Assembly (NCBI GenBank): GCA_003022485.1
Contig: PXTS01000034.1
Coordinates: 13,250 to 65,817, forward strand
Source: Bacteroidetes bacterium QS_8_68_28
GTDB lineage: Bacteria; Bacteroidota; Rhodothermia; Rhodothermales; Salinibacteraceae
Length of the DNA: 52,568 nucleotides
Reading direction: 5' to 3'
Part shown: positions 34,630 to 44,649 of the stretch, piece by piece
Position numbering within the stretch: position 1 is the stretch's first letter
How the letters are laid out: each line of letters opens with the position of its first letter
Program-made: the position numbers and the translations under genes
The notes under the pieces: model-generated
What the model was told of the DNA's origin: nothing
Databases searched by the model: none
The model's input: only the letters and a program-made list of their open reading frames with translations

Positions 34630-34795
34630 GAACGCGGATTTCGTTGTTTGTGGATCGTTGTTCGTGTCTCGCCCGGCAGGCGCGTCCGTCGAGCGGGAAC
34701 GTCTCACGAACCAGCGAACGGAGTGAGCGAACGATCCCCCAGCGAGTGAGCACCGCAGAGGCATGACCTTCGGCCCCCGGAGGCGAGCGGACGCA

Positions 34796-37174
34796 CTAAA
34801 ATTCCACCGTCAGCGACACGTTGGGGAGCGGGACCGGGAGCTGGGGCACCTCCTCGCGCTCCACGTCGCCGTCTTCGCCGGTTTCGTAGAAGTAAAACCA
34901 GACGTTGCGCCGATCGTAGGCGTTGAGGAGTTGCACCTGGAACTCCGTCTCCAGCCCAAAGAGCGTGGCGAGGCGGCGCACGCCCACGTCCAGGCGGTGG
35001 TACGGCGGCAGGCGCGCCCCGTTGAACGGGCTGACCAGCGCGTCGCGCGTGGTTTCGCGTCCGGGGTCGTCGTAGAGCCTGAACTGCGACTGCGGCTTGG
35101 TGTACGGCTGGCCGGTGGCATAGGTGAACACGCCCGTCGCGCGCCACTTTTCGGCGAAGTCGTAATTGAGCACCGCCTTGAAGTCGTGGCGGCGGTCGTA
35201 CTTGGGCGGGTAGGCCCCGCCGAGCGCGTTGCGCGCGTTGACGGCCCCCAGTGACGAGCGTTTTGGGGCGTCCCCCGCGTTGATGAACGGAAAGCGCCGC
35301 CGCGTCTGCGCGTAGGTGTACGCCAGAAAGCCCGCGAGGCGCCCCTCGGTGCGCTCCAGCCTCGTCTCGATCCCGTAGGCGTAGCCGCGTCCGAACTGGA
35401 ACGCCTCGTCGTAGGGCAAGCCGGCAATGTCTTGAACGAACGGGTCGACCTCGAAGAGGTCGCGCATGGTGCGGTAGTAGCCCTCCACGTCCAGGCGCAG
35501 CGACGACGTTAAATCCACCTTCACCCCGCTCACCAGCTGGTCGCCGTAAGACGGCGGCACGCCCTGCCCGGCGGCGTACCACGTGTCGGCCCCGCTGAAG
35601 AAGGAACTCGTCTGGAGCGCGAGGTACTGGTTGTAGCGCCCGTAGCCGGCCTGCAGGCGCAGGCGCCCGTCCAGCGCAGCGGGGCGGTACTGCACCGCGA
35701 GGCGGGGCCCCAGGCGCAGGTGTTGCCCGCGCGTGTGGTAGGCTCCACGCAGCCCCGCCGTGACGCGCCACGCGCTCTCGTCCCCGCCACCGGGGCGCCA
35801 CGTGTCTTGCACGTAGGCCGAAAGGCGCCCCGTCTGCGTGGTGGGACTGAAGAGCACCTCGTCGTCGAGGCTCCGCTCCAGCGCAGTGGTGAAGTAGCTC
35901 CCGCGCAGCCCCACGCGCAGGGTGTGCGCGCCGATGGTCGTCTCCAGCGAAGCCGTGCCGGCGAGGTCCGTCAGCGTGTTGGCGCGGCGGAAGGTGTTGC
36001 CCGCCAGCTCGAAGGTCGGCTCGTTGAAGTAGCGCGAGGCGCTGGCGGTCACCTTCGAGAAAGTGCCCTCCTCCCACAGGTGGGTCCAGCCGAGCATGGC
36101 CGTGCGGTTGCCGTAGGGCGCCTCGACGCGCGCGTTTTCAAGGAAGGAAAAGTCGAGAGCGTCGGCCCCGGCGTAGGCGCTGATCTTGAGGCGGTCGCGC
36201 CGCGAGAGCCAGGTGTCCACCCGTGCGTTGAGGTCGTAGAAACGGAAGCTGTTGGGAATGCCCTCCACGTTCTGGTCGCGCAGCACGGCAAAGAGCGGTT
36301 CGAGCGTCGAGCGGCGCGCGGCCCCCATCCACGAGCCGGTGCGCGTCGAGTCTGCCGCCGAGAGCGCTCCGGGAAGGGGCCCGCCGGCGGCCACGCGCCC
36401 GGCCAAGAGTCCCAGGCTGGCCGTGCCGCGGATTTGCTCGCGGCTCCCGCGCCGGTTTTCCAGATCCACCACCGCGCCGAGGCGCCCGCCGTAGGAGGCC
36501 GGGTAGCCGCCCTTAAAGAGCCGCACATCGCCGATGGCGTCGGGGTTGAACGTGGAGAAAAAGCCGAAAAAGTGCGTCGGGTTGTAGACGGTCGTGGGGC
36601 CGAGGCGCACGAGCGTCTGGTCGGGGCTGCCGCCGCGAATGTAGAGGCCGCTCGAAAAGTCCGATGCCGCCTTGACGCCCGGCAGGAGCTGGAGCGCGCG
36701 AAAGACGTCCGGCTGAAAGGGGGTGGGCAGCCGCTCGATCTCGGCAGGGGTGATGCGCTCGACGCCGAGGGCGCGCTCGGCCTCCGCTTCGAGCTGCTCG
36801 TCGGTGACGGTCACGCGCTCGGCCTCGAGCCGCGAGGGAGCGAGGGAAAACGTGAGCCGGCGCGTCTCGCCTTCGCCCAGCGCCACCTGCTGCTCGGCGG
36901 TCTGGTAGCCGAGGTAGCTGGCGCGCACGGTGTATTCGCCCCCCGGCAGGTCCCCGATCTGGAAGCGCCCATCCTCGTCAGCGGCGGTGCCTCGACGCTG
37001 GTCGTTTCCTTCCACCAGCACGCTGGCGCCCGGGAGCGAAGCCCCCGACTCGGCATTGCGCACGACGCCGCGCACGGCGGCGCTGCCTTCAGACTGCGCG
37101 CGCGCACTCGCTCCTCCCAGCATGAGCAACGCGGCACAGCAAAGCGTGCACCAGCGGCGGGCGGCGCGCTTCAT
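34796..37174 (-). CDS. TonB-dependent outer-membrane receptor
   Basis: 792 residues. A signal peptide (CCAALLMLGGASARAQ) is followed by a carboxypeptidase-regulatory-like beta domain (about 25-110: VRGVVRNAESGASLPGASVLV). A plug domain follows (LPTPFQPDVFRALQLLPGVK, then YIRGGSPDQTLVRLG), and a 22-strand-type barrel follows that, ending in a Phe (VPLPNVSLTVEF). It imports an unknown ligand using energy from TonB. The adjacent DUF4249 gene suggests a two-part uptake system. The ATG at 37174 fits the signal peptide. Substrate cannot be inferred. Confidence 0.94.
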   Translation of the reverse strand: MKRAARRWCTLCCAALLMLGGASARAQSEGSAAVRGVVRNAESGASLPGASVLVEGNDQRRGTAADEDGRFQIGDLPGGEYTVRASYLGYQTAEQQVALGEGETRRLTFSLAPSRLEAERVTVTDEQLEAEAERALGVERITPAEIERLPTPFQPDVFRALQLLPGVKAASDFSSGLYIRGGSPDQTLVRLGPTTVYNPTHFFGFFSTFNPDAIGDVRLFKGGYPASYGGRLGAVVDLENRRGSREQIRGTASLGLLAGRVAAGGPLPGALSAADSTRTGSWMGAARRSTLEPLFAVLRDQNVEGIPNSFRFYDLNARVDTWLSRRDRLKISAYAGADALDFSFLENARVEAPYGNRTAMLGWTHLWEEGTFSKVTASASRYFNEPTFELAGNTFRRANTLTDLAGTASLETTIGAHTLRVGLRGSYFTTALERSLDDEVLFSPTTQTGRLSAYVQDTWRPGGGDESAWRVTAGLRGAYHTRGQHLRLGPRLAVQYRPAALDGRLRLQAGYGRYNQYLALQTSSFFSGADTWYAAGQGVPPSYGDQLVSGVKVDLTSSLRLDVEGYYRTMRDLFEVDPFVQDIAGLPYDEAFQFGRGYAYGIETRLERTEGRLAGFLAYTYAQTRRRFPFINAGDAPKRSSLGAVNARNALGGAYPPKYDRRHDFKAVLNYDFAEKWRATGVFTYATGQPYTKPQSQFRLYDDPGRETTRDALVSPFNGARLPPYHRLDVGVRRLATLFGLETEFQVQLLNAYDRRNVWFYFYETGEDGDVEREEVPQLPVPLPNVSLTVEF

Positions 37175-37303
37175 TCGCAGACAGGGGAGCACTTCATGCG
37201 AGCACGAACGACGGGTTTCCCCGAGAGGGGAAGACGGCGAGCGCGCGAAGAGGAGACTTCGCTCTTGCCAACCCCCGTCCCACCGTATTGGTTCGCTGGC
37301 GCG

Positions 37304-38236
37304 CTACTCCTCCACCAAGAACCGCCCGCGCGCCGGGTAGTCGGTAATCAGCCCGCTCGCGCCCAGCGCCTTCAACTCGCGCATCCGCGCCGGGTCGTTC
37401 ACCGTCCACGGGACCACCGGGAGGCCGCGCTCGGTGGCCTGTTGGATCATCGCTTCGTCCACCAGCCGGTGGTCGGGGCTGTACACATCGGGCGCGAAGC
37501 CGAGGGCCTCGACGTGCGCGGGCAGTGCGCCCTCGCGCTCCCGCCCTACCAAAAGCGCCAGCCGCCCGCCGAAGCCCATCCGGCGCGCCGCCCGAAGCGT
37601 GCGCGCGTCGAAGGACTGGATCATCGCGCGGCGCGTGAGGCCCGCTTCCGCGATGGTTTCGATGAGAAGGCGTGTAAACGTTTCAGGCGCAGGGTGAAAA
37701 CGCCCGTCCCAGACGGGCCGCGTCTTGGTCTCGATGTTGTAGAACGGGCGCGGGCGGCCCCCCGCGGCGGCCAGCGCCTCGGCCTCGCGGAGCACGTCGG
37801 CCAGGCGCGGCTTGGGGGCGGCCACCGGCTGCTGTTCAGGAAAGCCCGGTGCGCAGCGGCTGCCGCAATTGTAGCGGGCGATTTCGTCGTAGGTCATCTC
37901 GAAGAGCGCGTGCTTTTTCCCCTCGCCTTCGGGAATCACCGCGCCGCCGGGCTGGCGGCAGAGCGCCGGGCGCATCCACGGCTCGTGGCTGAGCACGATT
38001 TGCGAATCGGCCGTGACGGCGGCGTCCATCTCCAGCGTGACGGCCCCGGCGCGCAGGGCGTGCCGGAAGGCCGGCCGCGTGTTCTCGGGTCGCGCGCCGC
38101 GCGCGCCCCGGTGGCCCTGGAGGTCGAAGACGGGCGGTGCCGGCGCGCGGTCGGGGGGCGCCGGCTCGGAAGGGAACGGCATCACAGAGCAGGCCGAGAA
38201 TAGAAACGCGAGCAGCGCGGCTGTGGAGAAGCGCAC
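37304..38236 (-). CDS. Glycerophosphodiester phosphodiesterase, lipoprotein
   Basis: 310 residues. GDPD hallmarks: [16 protein letters not shown] (catalytic His-Arg and Glu), [19 protein letters not shown] (metal-binding Glu/Asp and His), and [19 protein letters not shown] followed by GLITDYPA. The enzyme cuts glycerophosphodiesters to glycerol 3-phosphate and an alcohol. I chose the GTG at 38236 because it gives a compact lipoprotein signal, [16 protein letters not shown]; the first ATG in the frame (MPFPSEP) would remove it. It follows the TonB receptor on the same strand in gene order but is transcribed before it, with about 130 bp between. Confidence 0.9.
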   Translation of the reverse strand: MRFSTAALLAFLFSACSVMPFPSEPAPPDRAPAPPVFDLQGHRGARGARPENTRPAFRHALRAGAVTLEMDAAVTADSQIVLSHEPWMRPALCRQPGGAVIPEGEGKKHALFEMTYDEIARYNCGSRCAPGFPEQQPVAAPKPRLADVLREAEALAAAGGRPRPFYNIETKTRPVWDGRFHPAPETFTRLLIETIAEAGLTRRAMIQSFDARTLRAARRMGFGGRLALLVGREREGALPAHVEALGFAPDVYSPDHRLVDEAMIQQATERGLPVVPWTVNDPARMRELKALGASGLITDYPARGRFLVEE

Positions 38237-38382
38237 GAAAGAAACGGGCCTTCGAGCAGAATTGTGAACCTCCTGAGCGGGAGGCTCACGCGGCGGCCCT
38301 TCGGCGAGGGCGGGACCGCTTTTTACAAAGATAGCCCTGCGGCGCTCGCGCGTCCAGCGCGCTTTCGCGGCACGCCTCCACG

Positions 38383-38415
38383 TTTGCGTCGCATGGACGC
38401 GCGTCGTTACCTTTG
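38383..38415 (+). promoter_or_regulatory. Bacteroidetes-type promoter for gyrA
   Basis: TTTG at 38383-38386 (-33) and TACCTTTG at 38408-38415 (-7), 21 bp apart, match the TTTG / TAnnTTTG consensus. Transcription from it would give a leader of about 140 bases before the gyrA ATG. Confidence 0.65.
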
Positions 38416-38503
38416 GCCGACGGTAGTGATCCGCGCGCGTGCGCGGAAAAATCACGCGAAGGGCAAACCTTTTGCCGCGCCTCTTATTTTGAATCGAATG
38501 GCC

Positions 38504-38533
38504 GGGCCGGGCGCTCGCCAACGTGCCCGGCCC
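38504..38533 (+). promoter_or_regulatory. GC hairpin in the gyrA leader
   Basis: GGGCCGGGC and GCCCGGCCC form a perfect 9-bp stem around a 12-base loop, 30 bp before the gyrA start, followed by a pyrimidine-rich run (GTTCTTCTTCCCGCCC). It may affect translation or transcription elongation; it is not a standard terminator. Confidence 0.5.
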
Positions 38534-38563
38534 GTTCTTCTTCCCGCCCCCGCCCCGCCGACA

Positions 38564-41500
38564 ATGGAGCCTTCCGACAAACGCATCATCCCGGTCAACA
38601 TCGAGGAGGAGATGAAGTCCTCCTACATCGACTACTCGATGTCGGTGATCGTGAGCCGGGCCTTGCCAGACGCCCGCGACGGCCTCAAGCCTGTGCAACG
38701 GCGCATTCTCTACGCGATGGAGGACCTGGGGCTGGACCAGAGCGCCAACTACAAAAAGAGCGCTCGCATCGTGGGGGAGTGCTTCGTCGAAGGCACCCTC
38801 GTGTCGACCCCGCAGGGGCTGCGCCCCATCGAAGCCCTCGACGCCGGCGACGAAGTGTTCACGCAGAGCGGGGTGGAAACCGTCACCGAACGCTACGTCA
38901 TGCCCGAGCAGCCGCTCTTGGACGTGACGCTCGACAACGGAATGTCCAACGTCACCACGCCGGGGCAACTCCTCAAAGTGCTCACGCCCGATCTGGACTA
39001 CCAGTGGAAGCGTGCCGACGAGCTGGAGCCGGGCGACCACGTCGCCCTGCGCCAGGCGGCCTCGGAGCGCGAAGCGCTCGTTCAGCTCGGCGAAAATCAC
39101 GCGCTCACGCCGGGCCTCGCTTACGTTCTGGGCCTCTTCGTTTCCGACGGATGGATCAGCGGGCCGCACAACCGCATCGGCTGGGGGACCACTGACCGGA
39201 GACCCATCGAGAAGGTGCAGCGGGTGTTGCGCGAGGATTTCGACTACGAAACGACCCTCCACGAAAAGGAAGCGCCGGGGCAGAAAACGCTTCACTACTG
39301 CCGCGCGAGCCGGGCGGACGTAACGGGCCTGTTTGTGGAGCATTTCGACCTCGCCGGGAAAACCGCCGGCACGAAAGAGATTCCCGAACCCGTCCTGCGC
39401 TCGCCCCAGCACGTCGTGTACGCCTTCTTGAGCGGGCTGATCGACGGCGACGGCTCCGTCCACGCCACGCGAAATTGCGTGCACTACGGCAGTACATCCG
39501 AACGGCTCATCGAACAGCTCCACACGTTGCTGTTCTCGCTGGGCCTCAGCCCGCATCGCCTCACGCAGGAGCCGTCGTCCGGCTCCAAGGTGAACGGCCA
39601 CGTCGTGGAGGGAAATCATCCTCTCCATTCGCTGGAGGTCCGCTCGAAGGACTGCCTTTTTCTGGCTGAGAACCTCTCGCTCCAGGCCACGCGCAAGGCC
39701 GAGCGCCTCGACCGCCTCGGCAACGCCGAGAATCACAAGAAGCTCCAGGCGCACAACATTCCCCACGCCGGGCTGCACGTCTTCGGCGCCCTTTCGGAAG
39801 CGCATCTTGGCAGCGGCTGGTACGAAGACACTGACGGCAACAAGTTTCGGCAGGGCGTCAAGTACCCCGGCGGCACGAAGATCCGCTACCATGCCGACCT
39901 CCACGAGCAGGCACTGGGAAAAGGCCAGATCGTCAAGCTCGGGCTGTTGAAGAAGCTCGAACGCATCGGCCATCCGCTCGGCGAAAAACTGGGCCGCATG
40001 TTGCAGCAGGACGTGCAGTTTGCCGAGGTCGCCTCGGTCGAGCCCGCCGGCGAAGACGTGACCTACGACGTACAGGTCAGCGGCCCGCACGAATTTGTCG
40101 CGGGCGGCATGGTCGTGCATAACTGCCTGGGCAAGTATCACCCGCACGGCGACAGCGCCGTCTACGACGCGATGGTGCGCATGGCCCAGCCGTGGAGCCT
40201 GCGCTACCCGCTCGTCGACGGGCAGGGCAACTACGGCTCCCTCGACGGGGACGCCGCGGCGGCCATGCGCTACACCGAGGCGCGCATGGAGTCCGTCACC
40301 GAGGCGCTGCTCACCGACCTCGGCAAGGAAACGGTCGACTTCCGCGAAAATTTCGACGGCACCCTCGAGGAGCCGACCGTCCTGCCGGCGGGCTTCCCCA
40401 ACATGCTCGTCACCGGCGCCAGCGGGATCGCCGTGGGCATGGCCACAAAGATTCCGCCGCACAACCTCGGCGAAACCATCGACGCGGTCGTCGCCCGCAT
40501 CGAGGACCCCGAGGTCACGATCCCCGACCTCATGAAGCGTCTCCCCGCCCCGGACTTCCCGACCGGGGGGGTCATCTACGGCTACGGCGGCGTGCAGGAC
40601 GCCTACAAAACGGGGCGCGGCCGCGTGGTGATGCGCGCGAAAATGCACGAAGAGGAGCTGGACACCGGCCGCCAAGCGCTCATCGCCACCGAGCTGCCCT
40701 ACCAGGTCAACAAAAGCCGAATGCTCGAAAAGATCGCCGACCTGGTGCGCCAGGAGCGCGTCGAGGGCATCAACGGCCTCCGCGACGAGAGCGATCGCGA
40801 GGGCCTGCGCGTCGTGATCGAGCTGAAGCAGGGCGCGGTGCCGATGGTCGTCAAGAACAAGCTCTTCAAGCACTCGCACCTGCAGCAGACCTTCGGGGTC
40901 AACATGGTGGCGCTGGTGAACGGGCGCCCGCAGGTGCTCGACCTGCGCGAGGCCATCGACGTGTACGTCGAGCACCGCGAGGACGTGGTGCGGCGCCGCA
41001 CCGAGTACGAATTGCGCCAGGCCGAGGAGCGCGCCCACGTGCTCGAAGGGCTCACCCTCGCCCTCGACCACCTCGACGCGGTCATCACCGTTATTCGCCA
41101 CTCGCCGGACACCGGGACGGCCCGCGAAAATCTGATGGCCGGCACCTACCCCTCGGATCTCACCGAGGAAGACCTCGGCGAATTGGGCGTCCCGCTGGCG
41201 CCGCCCATCGACCAGCAGAGCGACGCGGGCCGTTCCGAATCGGGCGGCATCCAGCGACGCCTCGAGCTCGAAGAAGCAGAGGTCGGCAGCAACGGCGCCT
41301 CCGACGCCCCTGCCGAGGAGGGCGCCTGGCTCTCGCGCCGCCAGGCCGACGCGATCTTGAAGCTGCGCCTCTCGCGCCTGACGGGGCTGGAGCGCGACAA
41401 GATCGCCGGGGAGTACCGCGACATCATTCAGGAGATCGAGCGCCTGCGCGGCATCCTCGCCTCCCGCGAGCGGCGCCTGCAGATCATCAACGACGAATTG

Positions 41501-42628
41501 CTCGACGTAAAAGAGCAGTTCGACGACGAACGCCGCACCGAGATCGACTACACCGGCGGCGACTCGATCAACATGGAAGACCTGATCGACGACGAGCCGG
41601 TGGTGGTGACGGTGACGCACCAGGGCCTCTTGAAGCGCACGCCCATCACCGAGTACCGCGCGCAGGGGCGGGGCGGGCGCGGCGTTCGCGCCAGCGGCAC
41701 CCGCGAGGACGACTACGTCGAGCACCTCTTCACCAGCACCACGCACGACTGGCTGCTCTTCTTCACCGACCACGGGCAGTGCTACTGGCTGCGCGTCTAC
41801 GACATTCCCGAAGGAAGCCGCACCGCGAAGGGCCGCTCGATTCGCAACCTCATCCAGATCGCGCCGGACGACTCGCTGCGCGCCGTCCTCGCCATCGAGA
41901 AGGACGACTTCACCGACGAGGACTTCCTGAACAGCCACTACGTGCTGATGGCCACGCGCGGCGGCCAGGTCAAAAAGAGCACGCTCGAAGCGTTCTCGCG
42001 CCCGCGTGCCGACGGCATCATTGCCATCGAGACCACTGCGGACGACGAACTGCTGGAGGCCCACCTCACCAGCGGCGACGCCTGCGTAGTGATGGCCTCC
42101 TCGAGCGGCCACGCGATCCGCTTCGACGAAGAAGATGTGCGCCCGATGGGCCGCAAGGCGAGGGGCGTGCGCGGCATCCGGCTCACCGAGGGCGCCGAGG
42201 TCGTCGGCATGTTCACCTGCGGGGAAAGCGCCGCCGACGCGGTGCATCTCGCGGACGACCCGCACGTGCTCACCGTCGGCCAGAAGGGCTACGGCAAGCG
42301 CACGCCGCTCACGGACTACCGCCAGCAGGGACGCGGCGGCAAGGGCCTCGTCACGATGAACACGACCGACCGCACCGGCCCGCTGGTGACGGTGAAGGGC
42401 GTCACCGCCGAGGAAGACCTGATGGTCATCACCACCGCCGGCACGATGATCCGCACCGAGGTGGAGGGCATCTCCGCAATGGGGCGCAACACGCAGGGGG
42501 TCAAGGTCATCAACCTGCGCTCCGGCGACCGCATCGCCGACGTGACGCGCCTGGCCGACCCGGCGGAGCACAGCGGCGGGGCCGAGGAAGCGGAGGACCC
42601 CGCGCCCGCGACGAACGGGCAAACTTAG
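38564..42628 (+). CDS. gyrA: DNA gyrase subunit A, interrupted by an intein
   Basis: 1354-residue precursor; removing the 448-residue intein leaves a 906-residue GyrA. The N-terminal extein begins [20 protein letters not shown]; the C-terminal extein resumes [20 protein letters not shown]. The catalytic Tyr is in [10 protein letters not shown] (equivalent to E. coli Tyr122), and the quinolone-region Ser and Asp (E. coli 83 and 87) are both present. The C-terminal domain has a GyrA box ([10 protein letters not shown]) followed by beta-pinwheel blades. With GyrB it introduces negative supercoils. Start ATG 38564. The long upstream frame is not homologous. A 10-base doublet (GGGCTCGCCG, period 12) follows the stop. 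Confidence 0.97.
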   Translation: MEPSDKRIIPVNIEEEMKSSYIDYSMSVIVSRALPDARDGLKPVQRRILYAMEDLGLDQSANYKKSARIVGECFVEGTLVSTPQGLRPIEALDAGDEVFTQSGVETVTERYVMPEQPLLDVTLDNGMSNVTTPGQLLKVLTPDLDYQWKRADELEPGDHVALRQAASEREALVQLGENHALTPGLAYVLGLFVSDGWISGPHNRIGWGTTDRRPIEKVQRVLREDFDYETTLHEKEAPGQKTLHYCRASRADVTGLFVEHFDLAGKTAGTKEIPEPVLRSPQHVVYAFLSGLIDGDGSVHATRNCVHYGSTSERLIEQLHTLLFSLGLSPHRLTQEPSSGSKVNGHVVEGNHPLHSLEVRSKDCLFLAENLSLQATRKAERLDRLGNAENHKKLQAHNIPHAGLHVFGALSEAHLGSGWYEDTDGNKFRQGVKYPGGTKIRYHADLHEQALGKGQIVKLGLLKKLERIGHPLGEKLGRMLQQDVQFAEVASVEPAGEDVTYDVQVSGPHEFVAGGMVVHNCLGKYHPHGDSAVYDAMVRMAQPWSLRYPLVDGQGNYGSLDGDAAAAMRYTEARMESVTEALLTDLGKETVDFRENFDGTLEEPTVLPAGFPNMLVTGASGIAVGMATKIPPHNLGETIDAVVARIEDPEVTIPDLMKRLPAPDFPTGGVIYGYGGVQDAYKTGRGRVVMRAKMHEEELDTGRQALIATELPYQVNKSRMLEKIADLVRQERVEGINGLRDESDREGLRVVIELKQGAVPMVVKNKLFKHSHLQQTFGVNMVALVNGRPQVLDLREAIDVYVEHREDVVRRRTEYELRQAEERAHVLEGLTLALDHLDAVITVIRHSPDTGTARENLMAGTYPSDLTEEDLGELGVPLAPPIDQQSDAGRSESGGIQRRLELEEAEVGSNGASDAPAEEGAWLSRRQADAILKLRLSRLTGLERDKIAGEYRDIIQEIERLRGILASRERRLQIINDELLDVKEQFDDERRTEIDYTGGDSINMEDLIDDEPVVVTVTHQGLLKRTPITEYRAQGRGGRGVRASGTREDDYVEHLFTSTTHDWLLFFTDHGQCYWLRVYDIPEGSRTAKGRSIRNLIQIAPDDSLRAVLAIEKDDFTDEDFLNSHYVLMATRGGQVKKSTLEAFSRPRADGIIAIETTADDELLEAHLTSGDACVVMASSSGHAIRFDEEDVRPMGRKARGVRGIRLTEGAEVVGMFTCGESAADAVHLADDPHVLTVGQKGYGKRTPLTDYRQQGRGGKGLVTMNTTDRTGPLVTVKGVTAEEDLMVITTAGTMIRTEVEGISAMGRNTQGVKVINLRSGDRIADVTRLADPAEHSGGAEEAEDPAPATNGQT
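38780..40123 (+). mobile_element. GyrA intein with LAGLIDADG homing endonuclease (448 aa)
   Basis: The intein starts at Cys1 ([20 protein letters not shown], block A) and ends in GGMVVHN (block G, penultimate His and final Asn), with Cys as the first residue of the C-extein. Block F is [15 protein letters not shown]. Two endonuclease motifs, LGLFVSDG (Asp123) and LSGLIDGDG (Asp224), indicate an intact homing endonuclease. It is inserted between the residues equivalent to E. coli GyrA Asp72 and Val73, not at the mycobacterial Tyr130 site. The block B segment reads TTPGQLLKV: the usual TxxH His is Gln63. The reading frame is open throughout and gyrA is essential, so splicing must work. Confidence 0.95.
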
Positions 42629-42712
42629 AGGGCTCGCCGCGGGGCTCGCCGAAGGCCCCGAAGGAAAGAAAGGGCACTTCCCAAACGCGCCCTCAGAATC
42701 CTTCCCGCTCCC

Positions 42713-42752
42713 TCATGGGCACCAGCGCATTCTCATGGGTACCAGCGCATTC
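42713..42752. repeat. Tandem duplication, 2 x 20 bp, overlapping the metalloprotease stop codon
   Basis: TCATGGGCACCAGCGCATTC then the same with one C-to-T change. The last base is part of the minus-strand stop codon (42752-42754). Confidence 0.96.
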
Positions 42753-44506
42753 TACTGCACCACCACGACCGAGCGCGTCTCCAGGAAGTCCTCTCCCTTG
42801 ACGCGTACGTAGTAGACCCCGCTGGCGAGGCCGCCGGCCTCGACTGTGATCGTCGCCTGCCCGTCGTTGCCGGCGACAGCGAGCGAGCGCACGTGCCGCC
42901 CGCGCGCGTCGTAGAGCGCGGCGGTCGCGTTGGTCACGTCCGCGCCGCTATCTGACGAGGCGACCAGTCGCAGTTGGGTGCGCGACCGCGCGGGATTCGG
43001 AAAGGCTCCCGAAATCGAGAAGTCGCCCTCCGGCTCGACGATCTGGGTTTCGATGGTGGTAAGCAGCGCATCGTCGCCGCCGTTTCTGAACAGCTCCACG
43101 CGAAAGGTGTACCGCCCCGGCGTAGGCACATCCACGAGCACCTCGTAAGTTTGCTGCCCTCCCCCCTGCGCATCGACCGTAGCGACCGTCTCATACATGC
43201 CGCCGGCCCCGCAGTCTCCAAAGCAGCGCGAAATCACGAAGCGATCCACGTTCGCAACCGTGTTCGTAAATTCGAGGCGCACCTGGTCGCCCTTCCTTTC
43301 CGTCGTGACAGCCTCGGTGCTATCGATAGCCAAGTTCCCCTCAAGCACCCCGAGGGAGACCTGACAGGCGACGCCCAGTCTCCAGCCCATGTCGCCGAAG
43401 ATGCCGCAGGTGATACCGCCGGGGCTACGCGCGATCTCCCGCCGGCCAAACTTCGGGGTCATCAGCGCGTCGGGATCGTCTTCCGCGCCGGGGTACTCGT
43501 CTTCGTCGAGATGCGAATAGCTGGACCCCTCGTCCCACGTGTCGGGCGTAAAGAGCTCGGGGGCCGAGCTGCCGGAATCGCCTCGCTCGGGCGCCCCCAG
43601 CCGCGCCTGCTCCCCGTCGAAGAGCACCTGGTCGGTCAAGACGTCGCCGAGCGCGTCGCTGGGGTTGGGATAGACCTCTTCGTTGAGCAGCGACGTGCCG
43701 TCGGGATCTTCGGTGAATACGTCGTAGATGACCGGGAAGTCATCCTCACCGAGGCCGATGCTGCCCGTCCCGTCTTCCACATCCGCCGAGCCGAGAAAGC
43801 CGAGCCCGTGCCCCAGCTCGTGCAGCACGACGGTCGTAAAGTGAAACTGGTCGGGCTGCGCGTTTTGCGCGTCTTCCCCGTAGAACCAGTCGAAATCGCT
43901 GTTGAAGCTGGCAAAGATATCGGCCCCGCCGTCGTTGTCCGGGTCGTTGTCAGCGAGGGAGAGGTCCTGCCCGGCCAGCGCGTCGGCCAGCGCGGTCGGG
44001 TAGAAGGTGTTCTCTTCCGGGGCGCTCGGGAAGTCGCGGTAGAAAAGACTCGGCCCCGCCGAGCCGAGGACGTTTTCTTCTTCAAACGATCTAAAGTTGG
44101 CATCCACCACAACCGGTTGGCTCGATTCGATGTGCCGCGCCCAGATGTCCACCGCGCGCTGAAACGCCTGACGCGCCTGCTCCGTGAACCCGGTGTAGTT
44201 GACGGTAATGTTAGCCGTTGCACGGGGATCGTTCGCGGTCGTGGTGGACACGGTCGGCCCCTCGGCCTCGTTGCGCGGCCCGGCCGGCGGGCGCCGCGCG
44301 GCGCGCAGCTGGCGGCGCGTGGCCGGGGAGAGCGCCCGGGGCGAGACGGCGCGCGCCGTGCCGTCGCCGGTAGCCACCAGCACGCAGGGAATCGGCGCTT
44401 CAACGGCTGTCATCGTCTGCGCGCTCGCGCCCGCTCCCCCGGCCAGCGAAAACACCAGCATGAACAGAAGCGCGCGGTAGGCCGGAAGGCGTTCGGGCAA
44501 GGCCAT
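42752..44506 (-). CDS. Secreted zinc metalloprotease with T9SS sorting domain
   Basis: 584 residues. A signal peptide (LLFMLVFSLAGGAGASAQ) and a propeptide-like region precede the metalloprotease domain. Its zinc site is HELGHGLGFLGS (His229, Glu230, His233, then GxxG), a metzincin-type motif, although I cannot place the third His with certainty. After a middle beta domain (about 410-490) a C-terminal type A T9SS sorting domain follows: FSISGAFPNPARSRTQLRL, ALYDARGRHVRSL and a final GVYYVRVKGEDFLETRSVVV. It is expected to cross the outer membrane by the type IX system and be attached or released outside. Substrate unknown. It is convergent with gyrA. Confidence 0.88.
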   Translation of the reverse strand: MALPERLPAYRALLFMLVFSLAGGAGASAQTMTAVEAPIPCVLVATGDGTARAVSPRALSPATRRQLRAARRPPAGPRNEAEGPTVSTTTANDPRATANITVNYTGFTEQARQAFQRAVDIWARHIESSQPVVVDANFRSFEEENVLGSAGPSLFYRDFPSAPEENTFYPTALADALAGQDLSLADNDPDNDGGADIFASFNSDFDWFYGEDAQNAQPDQFHFTTVVLHELGHGLGFLGSADVEDGTGSIGLGEDDFPVIYDVFTEDPDGTSLLNEEVYPNPSDALGDVLTDQVLFDGEQARLGAPERGDSGSSAPELFTPDTWDEGSSYSHLDEDEYPGAEDDPDALMTPKFGRREIARSPGGITCGIFGDMGWRLGVACQVSLGVLEGNLAIDSTEAVTTERKGDQVRLEFTNTVANVDRFVISRCFGDCGAGGMYETVATVDAQGGGQQTYEVLVDVPTPGRYTFRVELFRNGGDDALLTTIETQIVEPEGDFSISGAFPNPARSRTQLRLVASSDSGADVTNATAALYDARGRHVRSLAVAGNDGQATITVEAGGLASGVYYVRVKGEDFLETRSVVVVQ

Positions 44507-44649
44507 CGAAATGGGACGAAAGCGAGCAGACAGAGAAGTCCGAGAGCGAGCCTCCTTTTTATGAAGATAAACCGGGAGCCGAATGAAATCAACGCCTCGT
44601 GAACCGTCCCTCGGGGAATGCCGGAGGCGCGTCGACAGCCGCTTGCTTG

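Noticed and set aside
37304-42622. Minus-strand frame of 1772 codons covering gyrA
   Set aside because: Only its 3' part (37304-38236, glycerophosphodiesterase) is real; the rest is antisense to gyrA and runs through without a stop because of codon bias.
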